NCBI RefSeq assembly: GCF_000011065.1
Contig: NC_004663.1
Span: forward strand, 620,001 to 684,000
Length of the DNA stretch: 64,000 nucleotides
Direction of reading: 5' to 3'
Source: Bacteroides thetaiotaomicron VPI-5482
GTDB taxonomy: Bacteria; Bacteroidota; Bacteroidia; Bacteroidales; Bacteroidaceae
The notes under the pieces are model-generated. The model was given only the letters and a program-made list of their open reading frames with translations. It did no database searches and was not told the DNA's origin. The position numbers and the translations under genes were made by a program. This document shows, piece after piece, positions 9,234-17,547 of the stretch (the stretch's first letter is position 1; every line of letters starts with the position of its first letter).

Positions 9234-9842
9234 ATGCAATATTTGAAAGAAGACATACAGGAAAAAATCCTCCACATAGCCGAAGAAGTATTCTCCGAAA
9301 AAGGATATAAGGATGCTTCCATGCGCGAAATTGCTTCCCGAACAGGGATTACAGTCAGCAACATCTATCATTATTTCACCAATAAGGATGAGATATTCCG
9401 CACGATTCTGAAACCTGTGCTGAATGATTTGTATGCCAAGATATATAGTCATGATGCCAATCAGATGTCCATAGAGGTTTTTACGAATTCGGACTATCAG
9501 CAGGAATCCGTGCAGGAATATATCGATTTGGTTTCCGAACACCGTGCCCGGTTGCGTATGTTACTTTTCCAGGCACAGGGATCATCCCTGGAAAACTTCC
9601 GTTCGGAGTATACCGATGCGATGACACGTACTATCTTTGTCTTTTTTCAGGGGATGAAGCAGAAGTACCCGCACCTGAATATAGGTATCACCGATTTCTT
9701 TATTCATCTCAATACGGTATGGCTGTTTGCCTTGCTCGAAGAACTGGTGCTGCACCACGTGAAGAAAGAAGAAATGCAGAAATTTATAGCAGAATATATA
9801 GCCTTTGAAACGGCAGGTTGGAAGGAGCTCATGAATGTATGA
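9234..9842 (+). CDS. TetR-family transcriptional regulator
   Basis: A 202-residue TetR/AcrR-type repressor. The N-terminal helix-turn-helix (about 10-56) shows the family pattern with KGYKDASMREIASRTG and SNIYHYFTNKDE. The C-terminal helical ligand-binding domain is not recognisable by sequence. It precedes a heterodimeric ABC exporter and presumably controls it, itself, or both. A strong terminator overlaps its last codons, so the downstream ABC genes depend on read-through or on a promoter I do not see. It is transcribed from P3, which puts it in the shared regulon. Confidence 0.9.
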   Translation: MQYLKEDIQEKILHIAEEVFSEKGYKDASMREIASRTGITVSNIYHYFTNKDEIFRTILKPVLNDLYAKIYSHDANQMSIEVFTNSDYQQESVQEYIDLVSEHRARLRMLLFQAQGSSLENFRSEYTDAMTRTIFVFFQGMKQKYPHLNIGITDFFIHLNTVWLFALLEELVLHHVKKEEMQKFIAEYIAFETAGWKELMNV

Positions 9843-9857
9843 GCTCCTTCTTTTTTT
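9821..9857 (+). terminator. Terminator embedded in the 3' end of tetR
   Basis: A 12-bp perfect stem (9821-9832 with 9839-9850, GAAGGAGCTCAT and its complement) is followed by seven T residues. It covers the last codons and stop of tetR and lies 46 nt before the ABC gene at 9904. Confidence 0.85.
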
Positions 9858-9903
9858 GAACGATTCAGAGGAATGTTCTTTTTTAAAAATCAGATATATA
9901 TAA

Positions 9904-11733
9904 ATGAAAAGGTTGAAAGAAAAACAGAGAAAGAAAAGTGGTGTGAGTCGCTTGTTTGAGATAGCAGGTGAGAAGAAAGGCTTACTGATGCTTGCCGGGG
10001 TACTTTCGGCGATCAGTGCCTTGTGTATGCTGGTGCCTTATTGGTCGGTATATGAAGTGCTGAAAGAGCTTTTGTTGCATGGCAGCAAGATAAGCGAGTT
10101 GGATAGCAGTGTGCTTATACACTGGGGATGGGTGGCATTTGTCGGTCTGGTGGCAGGACTGCTTTTACTGTATGGAGCATTGATGGCATCGCATGTGGCG
10201 GCGTTCCGTATTCTCTACGGGTTGCGCATTCGTCTGTCCGGGCATATCGGACGCCTTTCGCTGGGATACCTGAACGGTACTTCCACCGGAGCGATCAAGA
10301 AGACTATGGAACAGAATGTGGAGAAGATAGAGAATTTTGTGGCGCATACCATTCCCGATCTGGTCAATGTGCTGGCAACCATTGTGCTGATGTTTATCAT
10401 CTTCTTCTCCCTGAACGGGTGGATGGCGGCTATTTGTGTGGTCTGCATCGTTTGTAGTATCGGTTTGCAGTTTATGAACTTCTTTGGGAAAAAAGCCAAA
10501 GAGTTTACGAAAATCTATTATGATACGCAGGAGCGTATGAGTGCTTCAGCTGTCCAGTATGTGAGAGGAATGCCCGTGGTGAAGATATTTGGTCAGAGTG
10601 TGCGCTCGTTCCGCCAGTTTAATAGTGAGATAGAGGCCTATAAGAGTTATGCTTTAAGAGTCTGCGACACCTACCAGCCCGGTATGATTGCTTTTACTGT
10701 ATTGCTGAATTCGCTGATAACCTTCATTTTGCCCGTAGGTCTGTTGCTTCTGAGCAGAGAGACGCAGAATATTGGTCTGGCGGCAGTTTATCTCTTCTTT
10801 ATTATTATGGGGCCCGGCGTGGTTTCTCCTATCTATAAACTGATGTATCTCGGTTCAAGTACGAACGAGATTGACGAGGGAGTGAAACGAATCGACCGCA
10901 TATTTGATGAACAGGTACTTCCCGAAACTGCGGTTTCGCATTTGCCCGCTTCCTATGATATCGAGTTTCGTCACGTATCGTTTGCCTACGAAAACAAGGC
11001 GGAGACTACCCGTACCGAAGCGCTGAAAGACATCTCTTTTACTGCGCCACAGGGAGCGATTACTGCGCTGGTCGGTCCGTCAGGTTCCGGAAAGTCTACG
11101 GTAGCCAACCTGATTCCGCGCTTTTGGGATGTCAGTGAAGGGGAGATCTGCATTGGCGGAATTAATATAAAAGAGATAGCGACCGAGGATTTGATGAATC
11201 TCGTTTCCTTTGTTTTTCAGGACAGCTTTCTCTTCTTTGATACGCTCTATGAGAATATTCGGGTCGGTAATACGTCTGCTACCCGTGAACAGGTGATCGA
11301 AGCTGCCCGTGCGGCTCAATGTCACGATTTTATAGAGAGTCTGCCGGACGGCTATCATACGCGGATCGGTGACAAAGGAGTGTATTTGTCCGGCGGTGAG
11401 TCCCAACGGGTTTGTGTGGCAAGAGCCATTCTTAAAAATGCTCCGATTCTGGTGCTTGACGAGGCGACTGCTTTTGCCGATCCGGAGAACGAATATAAGA
11501 TGCAGCAAGCCATTCAGCAACTTATCAAAAATAAAACGGTCATCATTATTGCTCACAGACTTTCGTCCATCATTTCAGCCGAACAGATACTTGTCCTGAA
11601 AGAAGGCAAGCTCGTACAAAGCGGACGTCACGAAGTGCTGAGCAAAACGGACGGTGTATATAAAAGAATGTGGGATGCCTATACCAGCGCATTCCGTTGG
11701 CAATTAACTATCAAAAAGGAGGAAACAAAATGA
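9904..11733 (+). CDS. ABC exporter subunit, fused permease/ATPase (first half)
   Basis: A 609-residue half-transporter with six predicted membrane helices (about 25-310, ABC type-1 exporter) followed by a nucleotide-binding domain. It has Walker A GPSGSGKST near residue 391, signature LSGGESQR near 495, Walker B ILVLDEAT near 514, and an H-loop in IIIAHRL. It overlaps the next half-transporter by four bases (ATGA), so the two probably form a heterodimer. The family exports peptides, siderophores, haem precursors or drugs; some actinobacterial relatives act as siderophore importers. Given the shared operator upstream of tetR, iron-chelator or porphyrin handling is a plausible but unproven role. 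Confidence 0.92.
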   Translation: MKRLKEKQRKKSGVSRLFEIAGEKKGLLMLAGVLSAISALCMLVPYWSVYEVLKELLLHGSKISELDSSVLIHWGWVAFVGLVAGLLLLYGALMASHVAAFRILYGLRIRLSGHIGRLSLGYLNGTSTGAIKKTMEQNVEKIENFVAHTIPDLVNVLATIVLMFIIFFSLNGWMAAICVVCIVCSIGLQFMNFFGKKAKEFTKIYYDTQERMSASAVQYVRGMPVVKIFGQSVRSFRQFNSEIEAYKSYALRVCDTYQPGMIAFTVLLNSLITFILPVGLLLLSRETQNIGLAAVYLFFIIMGPGVVSPIYKLMYLGSSTNEIDEGVKRIDRIFDEQVLPETAVSHLPASYDIEFRHVSFAYENKAETTRTEALKDISFTAPQGAITALVGPSGSGKSTVANLIPRFWDVSEGEICIGGINIKEIATEDLMNLVSFVFQDSFLFFDTLYENIRVGNTSATREQVIEAARAAQCHDFIESLPDGYHTRIGDKGVYLSGGESQRVCVARAILKNAPILVLDEATAFADPENEYKMQQAIQQLIKNKTVIIIAHRLSSIISAEQILVLKEGKLVQSGRHEVLSKTDGVYKRMWDAYTSAFRWQLTIKKEETK

Positions 11734-13460
11734 ATGCAATCAAGAATATTACGGTAGGACATACCGAACGTCTGCGTAAACCTGTCGGTTACACGATGCT
11801 TGCCAATCTGGTGAATATCGTTCCGTTCTGTCTTTCTATCGAAGCCATAAATGTGATTTTCCGTACGTTTGACGGTAGTGGTACACCGCTGGATACGAAT
11901 CGTCTTTGGATGATTTTTGCTATATTGGTCGTGTATATGGTGGTGATGGCTTTTGCCGAACGCGCCGCCTATCGTGCCAACTTTCGCGGTGCTTATGAGA
12001 TGAGTGCCGAAGGGCGTATTAATTTAGCCGAGCATCTGCGTAAATTATCCTTGGGATTCCTGTCCCGCAGAGATCCGGGGGATCTTTCTTCCATGCTGAT
12101 CACTGACTTTACCATGGCGGAAACGGGAATATCCCATCACTTGCCCCAATTGATGGGAGCGTTGGTAATGCCGGTTTTTGCCTTCCTTGGCTTGCTTTGG
12201 ATTGACTGGCGCATGGCGGTGGCCATGTTCGTAGCTTTACCGCTTGCGGTTGCTGTCCTGTTGCTTAGCAATATCGCCCAGCGTAAGCTGAGTGTGCGAC
12301 AGATTGAAGCCAAGATTAATGCCGGAAACCGCTTGGAAGAATATCTGCAAGGCATACGGGTGATGAAAGCATATAATTTGCTGGGAGGCAAGTTCGAACG
12401 CCTGAAAATGGCTTTTAGTGATCTCCGTCGTGCCTGTATCCGGCAGGAGGCGCTTCTCGGTCCATTTATCTTATTCTCGGTCACATTGATTCGTGCCGGA
12501 TTGACATTCATGATACTTTGCGGTACGTACCTGTTGATAGGAGGCGAACTTTCACTGCTCACGTTTGTCATGTTTCTGGTGGTCGGTTCCCGTGTTTTCG
12601 ATCCGCTGACATCTGCCTTGACTAACTTTGCCGAGTTTCGCTACTTCTCCATCGCAGGAGGACGTATCCTTACGTTGATGAACGAACCGGAAATGAAGGG
12701 AGATCGTGATGTGCCCGAAAGCGGAGATATTACTTTTGATCATGTATCTTTCGGTTATCAGGAAAAGGAAATACTGCATGATATTTCCGTGACTCTTAGA
12801 AAAGGGACGCTCACTGCTTTGGTCGGTCCTTCCGGAAGCGGAAAGAGTACGATGCTGAAACTTTGCGCACGCTTCTATGATCCGCGTAAAGGCTCGGTTC
12901 GTTTTAACGGAATGGATATGAAAGAACTGGAGCCGGAGTCATTAATGAAACATTGTTCCATGGTTTTTCAGGATGTCTATCTGTTTCAGGATACGCTGAA
13001 GAATAATATCCGTTTCGGCAGGACAGATGCTACGGATGAAGAGATCGTAGCGGCAGCGAAAAAGGCTTGTTGTCACGAATTCATCATGCGTCTGCCCAAA
13101 GGATACGATACGATGGTAGGAGAAGGTGGCTGCACTCTTTCGGGAGGAGAAAAACAACGGATCTCCATTGCCCGTGCCATGCTGAAAGAAGCTCCGGTCG
13201 TGCTGCTGGATGAGGCTACTGCCTCTCTCGATCCGGAGAATGAAGTAGAAGTGCAGCAGGCTATCAATACCTTGATTGCGGGACGGACGGTAATCGTTAT
13301 CGCTCACCGCCTCAAAACGATCCGAAATGCCGACCGGATTATTGTGCTGGAAGAAGGACGAATTGCGGAACAAGGCACTCATGATGAACTTTTGAGCCGG
13401 CCGGGGCTGTACGCCAAACTTTGGAATATACAGGAACAGACATCGGGATGGAAACTATAA
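11730..13460 (+). CDS. ABC exporter subunit, fused permease/ATPase (second half)
   Basis: A 576-residue half-transporter. I placed the start at ATG 11730, not an upstream in-frame codon, because AAGGAGG (11716-11722) lies ideally before it and its ATG overlaps the TGA of the preceding gene. Six membrane helices (about 20-290) are followed by a nucleotide-binding domain with Walker A GPSGSGKST (about 366), LSGGEKQR (about 470), Walker B VVLLDEAT and the H-loop IVIAHRL. Both partners keep a catalytic Glu after Walker B (DEAT), so both sites may hydrolyse ATP. A bidirectional terminator follows at 13485. Confidence 0.92.
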   Translation: MNAIKNITVGHTERLRKPVGYTMLANLVNIVPFCLSIEAINVIFRTFDGSGTPLDTNRLWMIFAILVVYMVVMAFAERAAYRANFRGAYEMSAEGRINLAEHLRKLSLGFLSRRDPGDLSSMLITDFTMAETGISHHLPQLMGALVMPVFAFLGLLWIDWRMAVAMFVALPLAVAVLLLSNIAQRKLSVRQIEAKINAGNRLEEYLQGIRVMKAYNLLGGKFERLKMAFSDLRRACIRQEALLGPFILFSVTLIRAGLTFMILCGTYLLIGGELSLLTFVMFLVVGSRVFDPLTSALTNFAEFRYFSIAGGRILTLMNEPEMKGDRDVPESGDITFDHVSFGYQEKEILHDISVTLRKGTLTALVGPSGSGKSTMLKLCARFYDPRKGSVRFNGMDMKELEPESLMKHCSMVFQDVYLFQDTLKNNIRFGRTDATDEEIVAAAKKACCHEFIMRLPKGYDTMVGEGGCTLSGGEKQRISIARAMLKEAPVVLLDEATASLDPENEVEVQQAINTLIAGRTVIVIAHRLKTIRNADRIIVLEEGRIAEQGTHDELLSRPGLYAKLWNIQEQTSGWKL

Positions 13461-13478
13461 AAACGGCTCATCAGAGAT

Positions 13479-13520
13479 AAAACGAAAAGGTCCGGCTTTC
13501 ACAAGCCGGGCCTTTTGTTT
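13479..13520. terminator. Bidirectional terminator between ABC operon and minus-strand small RNA
   Basis: Stem AAAAGGTCCGGCTT (13485-13498) pairs with AAGCCGGGCCTTTT (13503-13516), with a T-rich tail on the plus strand and TTTTCGTTTTATC on the minus strand. It can end both the ABC operon and the candidate RNA coming from 13686. Confidence 0.85.
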
Positions 13521-13686
13521 ACTAGAATTTATGCTATTTACACTTATTCTGTAATATTGAATACATTATATGGTTTTTTTAAACTAACAACCAAATGTGA
13601 GAATGCGGGAGAATCACTTCGGCCGATTCCAATGTTTTCAATGTGGCTACGTAATTTTTAATTATGACTAATTAATTCAATTCTGA
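13485..13686 (-). ncRNA. Candidate small RNA 1 (paralogue of the RNA at 23518)
   Basis: A minus-strand transcript predicted from promoter P4; its start, estimated from the -7 box, is near 13686. The first ~50 nt after the -7 box are nearly identical to those of candidate RNA 2: both share TATCAGAATTGAATTAATTA and later ATTACGTAGCCACATT. A hairpin GAATC/GATTC with GCCGAAGTGATT (about 13611-13630) matches the position of the RNA 2 terminator hairpin but lacks a U-run. The transcript would therefore reach the bidirectional terminator, giving about 200 nt. No open reading frame with a sensible start is present. Existence is inferred from the promoter, conservation and terminator. Confidence 0.6.
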
Positions 13687-13691
13687 TATTG

Positions 13692-13741
13692 CAAAGATAG
13701 GGGCTTTGACGATTTCCTGCAATCACCTGAAATGGGTATTC
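13692..13741 (-). promoter_or_regulatory. Promoter P4 with shared operator (candidate small RNA 1)
   Basis: Read on the minus strand: GAATACC (13741-13735), CATTTCA, GGTGATTG (13727-13720), 20 nt, TATCTTTG (13699-13692). This is the closest match to a NarL-type 7-2-7 site in the window (TACCCAT-TT-CAGGTGA). It points into a region with no protein gene. Confidence 0.75.
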
Positions 13742-13781
13742 TTGGGCGGGTTACTAGCAATATATAGTGGGTCTGAATCTT

Positions 13782-14882
13782 TTATTCCGGAACATTTGCA
13801 GAGTTTCCTGTCAACCTGTTCAGATGACATACCAGTAGTTTTCCTTCATTATCTCTCAAATGCATACCATTGCCTTGACAATAACGGAAGTATTTGCATC
13901 GGGCGCACTCGTCTTTTTTCATCCATGAACGGTCGCGATAAGGCTGGAATTTCGTTTGCCATATTTCCCAAAAATCATCCTGATAGATATTTCCTTGATG
14001 GTAGTTGGAGCGGATGCTGCTACAGGCACTGATAGAACCGTCAATCAAAACGGAGCCGACTGATATTCCGGCACTACAGAAGAAAGGAGTATTCCGTACT
14101 TCACCTTCATAGTTACCCAGGAAACCTTCGCAGCCGTAACTCGCACGGATAATTCCTTCCTTTCGGGTGTCACGGATGAAGTCGAGTACTTGTTTCAGTT
14201 CTTCTCCGTTCATACGGAATTCCGGTTCTTCGGCGGCTCGTCCTACCGGAAAGATGGTAGATACTCTCCATCGTTTGACTCCGAGACTGATAAGTAACTC
14301 TTTCATAGCCGGCAACTGTGGCAGGCTACGGCGGGTGACACAGGTAATGACGTCGAATGTCAGTTCAGGGATAGCTGTGATTTCCCGTATGGCATTTACG
14401 GCACAATCGAAACTTTCGGGATGTCGTCGCATCCAGTTGTGTACATCCTTCAGTCCGTCAAGGCTGATGGATATACTACGCATACCGCTGCGGATCAGGT
14501 TGTGAAGCCGTTCGCGTGTGAGACACAGGCCGTTGCATACCATGCCCCACGGGTATCCCCGTCGGGATATTTCTTTGCCGCAAGTTTCCAAATCTTCACG
14601 TACGGTTGGCTCTCCACCGGAGATAATGACGAATACATCGTGCGGATTGGTATGTGTTGCTATGCTGTCCAGTACTTTTAGAAAATCCTGCAGAGGCATA
14701 TCCGGAGTAGCGGGAGAGGACTTGCAGTCACTGCCACAATGGCGGCAACGTACATTACATCGTAAGGTGCATTCCCAAAAAAGCTGTCTGAGCGGATGTT
14801 CTTCCACTCTTTCGTGTTTCATCCGGCGAAATATTTCTAAAGCCAGCCATCGGCGGGGAGTAAGGGGGATGATACGTTTCAT
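13782..14882 (-). CDS. Radical SAM/SPASM enzyme of an rSAM/lipoprotein system
   Basis: A 366-residue radical SAM enzyme. The 4Fe-4S motif CX3CX2C is C42-NVR-C46-RH-C49, followed by the GGEP motif (about 98-101). The C-terminal part has a SPASM/twitch-like set of cysteines (FFCSAG, SACSS, ECARCKYFRYCQG, VCHLN) that would hold auxiliary clusters. The gene overlaps the upstream lipoprotein gene by four bases (ATGA), matching the family annotated as rSAM enzyme of the rSAM/lipoprotein system in Bacteroidetes. The modification made, if any, is not known. Translation start is fixed by the ATGA coupling. Confidence 0.85.
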   Translation of the reverse strand: MKRIIPLTPRRWLALEIFRRMKHERVEEHPLRQLFWECTLRCNVRCRHCGSDCKSSPATPDMPLQDFLKVLDSIATHTNPHDVFVIISGGEPTVREDLETCGKEISRRGYPWGMVCNGLCLTRERLHNLIRSGMRSISISLDGLKDVHNWMRRHPESFDCAVNAIREITAIPELTFDVITCVTRRSLPQLPAMKELLISLGVKRWRVSTIFPVGRAAEEPEFRMNGEELKQVLDFIRDTRKEGIIRASYGCEGFLGNYEGEVRNTPFFCSAGISVGSVLIDGSISACSSIRSNYHQGNIYQDDFWEIWQTKFQPYRDRSWMKKDECARCKYFRYCQGNGMHLRDNEGKLLVCHLNRLTGNSANVPE

Positions 14883-15331
14883 TCTTCTTCTTTTTTCTCC
14901 TCTTTAAGTAAAGTGACTTTTCCCTCTTTTCCAAGGTCTTGTATTCTAATCTTTTTTGTTTGGTATGCACCATTCTTTTCGCCGTCTACATCTGTATACT
15001 CAAGGTACATTTCTGTATCTTTGGGAGGATACTCTTTGAATTTAAATGTATTGATTGCTATACCGCTTACCGTATAATGCTCTATTTCACGTGACTCGGT
15101 ATAGGCAGTATCTGTAATTAATGAATCTTCTTGATTCATATAACTGGATACTACGCGAATGCCATTAATAGTTTCTTTTTCTTCATTTTGTACTTGACTG
15201 CTTATTATAATGTCAGGAGTCCAGACGGGACCGGGACCATAATAACAAGGTTCGTCCCAGATCTCGTTATTATTGCCACATCCGGAAAAGCCTAAAGCGG
15301 CGAGCAGACTTAGTAGATATTTGTTTTTCAT
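14879..15331 (-). CDS. Radical SAM-associated putative lipoprotein
   Basis: A 150-residue lipoprotein with lipobox FSGC near residues 15-18 and an N-terminal LLAALGFSGC segment typical of rSAM-associated lipoproteins. Then come EIWDEPCYYGPGPVW, a beta-rich carboxypeptidase-regulatory-like region (with INGIRV) and an acidic/Lys-rich tail ending in EEKKEEE. It is translationally coupled to the radical SAM enzyme and is presumably its substrate or partner. The C26-Y-Y-G-P-G-P segment just after the lipobox is the most distinctive candidate modification region, but that is inference. A -7 box (TATCTTTG, 15368-15361) lies 30 nt upstream. Confidence 0.8.
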   Translation of the reverse strand: MKNKYLLSLLAALGFSGCGNNNEIWDEPCYYGPGPVWTPDIIISSQVQNEEKETINGIRVVSSYMNQEDSLITDTAYTESREIEHYTVSGIAINTFKFKEYPPKDTEMYLEYTDVDGEKNGAYQTKKIRIQDLGKEGKVTLLKEEKKEEE

Positions 15332-15369
15332 GTTGTTAATGTGTTTAGTTCTTGTTGGGACAAAGATAA

Positions 15370-15939
15370 TTAATCTTTGAATTGGTTGTTCTCCATTGTT
15401 CGTTTTATTTTTTTTAGATGCTTTTCCAATGCAATATACACTTCTTTCCGATAACTGACAAAAATAGTTTTATCTGTTTGGAAGGAATCTTTCTTTTTAC
15501 CGTCATAGTGCGGAATATTGGATAAAAACAGGCTATACGAGAAAATCATGTTCTCCTCTATTTGGCGGGAAGGCTTGAATGACTTGGCAGGTATGTAAGA
15601 ATAAATACCCTCTTTACAACGGTAGGGTTTATACATTTGCACAACTCCCCACGAATTAATCTCATCCACCCGGATGCTTCTTTTCCCGAACAGGCTTCGT
15701 TCTTCTATTCTATCCTCACAAAGTAAAATCTTACTGGGTAATGCCCAATAGATTAACAGGATAGACAAAGATATGGGCAACAAGAAAATAAAAAGGACTT
15801 TATTCTCACTTAAATTGGATACACATAAAAAGTAGATCATAAATGCACTGAATATACTGCATATTGCAACTCCTGCCCAAACAAACTTATTTGTAGAATA
15901 AATCCAGAATGTGTTTTTTTCCAAACTTTTATCTTTCAT
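15370..15939 (-). CDS. Two-helix membrane protein with PH-like domain, unassigned
   Basis: A 189-residue protein with two predicted membrane helices (about 18-38 and 47-67) followed by a soluble domain. The domain begins with PSKILLCEDRIEERSLFGKRSIRVDEINSWG-like beta strands, a pattern seen in bacterial PH-like domains. No catalytic motif is visible. It lies upstream of and in the same direction as the rSAM/lipoprotein pair, but that pair has its own -7 box, so co-transcription is uncertain. Function unknown. Confidence 0.6.
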   Translation of the reverse strand: MKDKSLEKNTFWIYSTNKFVWAGVAICSIFSAFMIYFLCVSNLSENKVLFIFLLPISLSILLIYWALPSKILLCEDRIEERSLFGKRSIRVDEINSWGVVQMYKPYRCKEGIYSYIPAKSFKPSRQIEENMIFSYSLFLSNIPHYDGKKKDSFQTDKTIFVSYRKEVYIALEKHLKKIKRTMENNQFKD

Positions 15940-15983
15940 ATTTAATTCAATTCTTTTACAGAATCCGGATTGCCATGTTTCGT

Positions 15984-16415
15984 TTAAATCAAGCTATCTT
16001 TCATCATTATTCGTAGTTGTTTTTGTGTAGGTAATGTTTTCCATCCTTTATCTGGCGCTTTTAGAGTAAACCAGGATGGTACGGTGTCTAATATTCGATG
16101 TCGGTTGGGGGCTTTGGCTAAGAATGTTACAAAATAACGGGTTCCGATTGGAGTGTTTTTACTCTCGTTAAATGATATAAAAAAACTTCCTTTATATAAA
16201 GTCTTATTATATATAAATTCATATTTTGCGCTTTGTCCTCTATAAGCAGAACCGTATTTAATAAGAGTTACTATAGAATATATGCCATCCTTTCTTACAT
16301 TGTTGTTTCTAATTGTTGAGACAGCATACAATAGAATGAATACTATAATGGGAACTATAAATTTAAAAATCTTGGTTTGATTAATCAGCTTCATTGCTAT
16401 TCTATATCCTTTCAT
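15984..16415 (-). CDS. Single-pass membrane protein, unassigned
   Basis: A 143-residue protein with one N-terminal membrane helix (about 16-36) and a basic beta-rich domain outside the cytosol or anchored at the membrane. An alternative start is Met8. The base composition is clearly A+T-richer than that of the housekeeping genes here. Its 5' side is preceded by one of two 52-bp repeats (16437-16488). I recognise no family; an immunity-like or accessory role is possible but unsupported. Confidence 0.55.
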   Translation of the reverse strand: MKGYRIAMKLINQTKIFKFIVPIIVFILLYAVSTIRNNNVRKDGIYSIVTLIKYGSAYRGQSAKYEFIYNKTLYKGSFFISFNESKNTPIGTRYFVTFLAKAPNRHRILDTVPSWFTLKAPDKGWKTLPTQKQLRIMMKDSLI

Positions 16416-16436
16416 TTTTCTTCATTTTTTATTGCA

Positions 16437-16488
16437 ACTAATGTCCGGTGGCTAACCGACCGTTAAGACAACTCATTTGCTCGTTAGT
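16437..16488. repeat. 52-bp structured repeat, copy 1
   Basis: It begins ACTAATGTCCGG and ends GTTAGT. It aligns without gaps to 17496-17547. The outer arms ACTAA/TTAGT here are GCTAA/TTAGC in the other copy, and an inner stem TAAC/GTTA is TAAT/ATTA there. Both changes keep base pairing. The stop codon of the 334-residue gene (16473) lies inside it. Confidence 0.7.
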
Positions 16489-17477
16489 GGTAGTTGTTCA
16501 TTACTCCATTCGGTCAATATTACATTAAAATCAGCCAACATTAAATCAAAGTCATACTTAACCTTCTTATTTAGTTTGTTTGTTATATGACTTAATGCTG
16601 ATAGGATATATTCGCTTAATCTTTTTTTTTGTTCAGAATGATTCAGTTCACTAAATTCTTTTTCAAGGGTTATCACTGCTTTTACTTTTCCAGTATCTGT
16701 TCTGAATGGTCCAAACTCAAAGCGATTTCGAAGATAATATCCATTCTTTTCAATCTCTTGTTTGGTAAACATTGTTAGTAATTTGGGGTATAATTCTTTT
16801 TGTCTCAATTTCAGTTTTTCATCAGCGATAACGTAATTGCATTTACAGCAAACATGGTCGTAATAACTAAATGAACACTTTAGAATAATTTTATTGACAG
16901 CCTGACCATACAATTCAGGTCGCATTTGTTTGTTTAATTTTGATTGTAAATCATTCTCAATACTTTCAATAACAACCTTAGAGTTCTCATAACAGTTACC
17001 AATTGTACGTTCAATCCAAATGGGATTTTTAGGAATCCAATTTCGTTGACTTCTAAGTTCTATACCTTGTACATCTTCTTTCGTTTTATATTCCCATGCT
17101 ATGGATTGCCTCTGAAAGGGATCATCCGGGCTGAAATGATAACTTGTCCTTCCTGCTTCCATGGTAAATCCGTTTATTCTTCTTGACCAAATGGCTTCGA
17201 CGAAACGAGGCTCTCTGTGTTTATTGACAAAGCAAGTCATCGGGTTTCCATTAAAGAAAGAGCCTCTTAATGCCTCAAGGGCCTCATTAGATCCCCAACC
17301 TATGATTGCCAAACTCTCGCAAACCCGAACTGCATTATTCCACTCTTCTACATTTTTGTAATCCGCATATTTAAGAAATTCAGCGAATAAACTATCTCGC
17401 AATTTGTCAATATCATTTTGAGATTTCAAAAAAACTTCAAGTTCGTTTAATTCTTCTATTTCAAATATTCTGTTCAT
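16473..17477 (-). CDS. Hypothetical protein, 334 residues, cassette-like
   Basis: I do not recognise this protein. It is mostly hydrophilic, with no signal peptide or membrane segment. It contains a C-C-x-C cluster (HVCCKCNY, about 210-217), an aromatic and basic central region, and a C-terminal helical part. A+T-rich like its neighbour. It is the only gene bracketed on both sides by the 52-bp repeats, one overlapping its stop codon and the other ending about 20 nt before its ATG. That arrangement suggests it arrived as a discrete unit. Confidence 0.6.
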   Translation of the reverse strand: MNRIFEIEELNELEVFLKSQNDIDKLRDSLFAEFLKYADYKNVEEWNNAVRVCESLAIIGWGSNEALEALRGSFFNGNPMTCFVNKHREPRFVEAIWSRRINGFTMEAGRTSYHFSPDDPFQRQSIAWEYKTKEDVQGIELRSQRNWIPKNPIWIERTIGNCYENSKVVIESIENDLQSKLNKQMRPELYGQAVNKIILKCSFSYYDHVCCKCNYVIADEKLKLRQKELYPKLLTMFTKQEIEKNGYYLRNRFEFGPFRTDTGKVKAVITLEKEFSELNHSEQKKRLSEYILSALSHITNKLNKKVKYDFDLMLADFNVILTEWSNEQLPLTSK

Positions 17478-17495
17478 TTGTTTTTTATTTTAACC

Positions 17496-17547
17496 GCTAA
17501 TGTCCGGCAGATAATTGACTATTAAGGTGCTTTATCAGTTTGTTAGC
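17496..17547. repeat. 52-bp structured repeat, copy 2
   Basis: It begins GCTAATGTCCGG and ends GTTAGC. It is a gapless match to 16437-16488 with compensatory changes in both stems. The two copies are 1059 bp apart in the same orientation. Confidence 0.7.
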
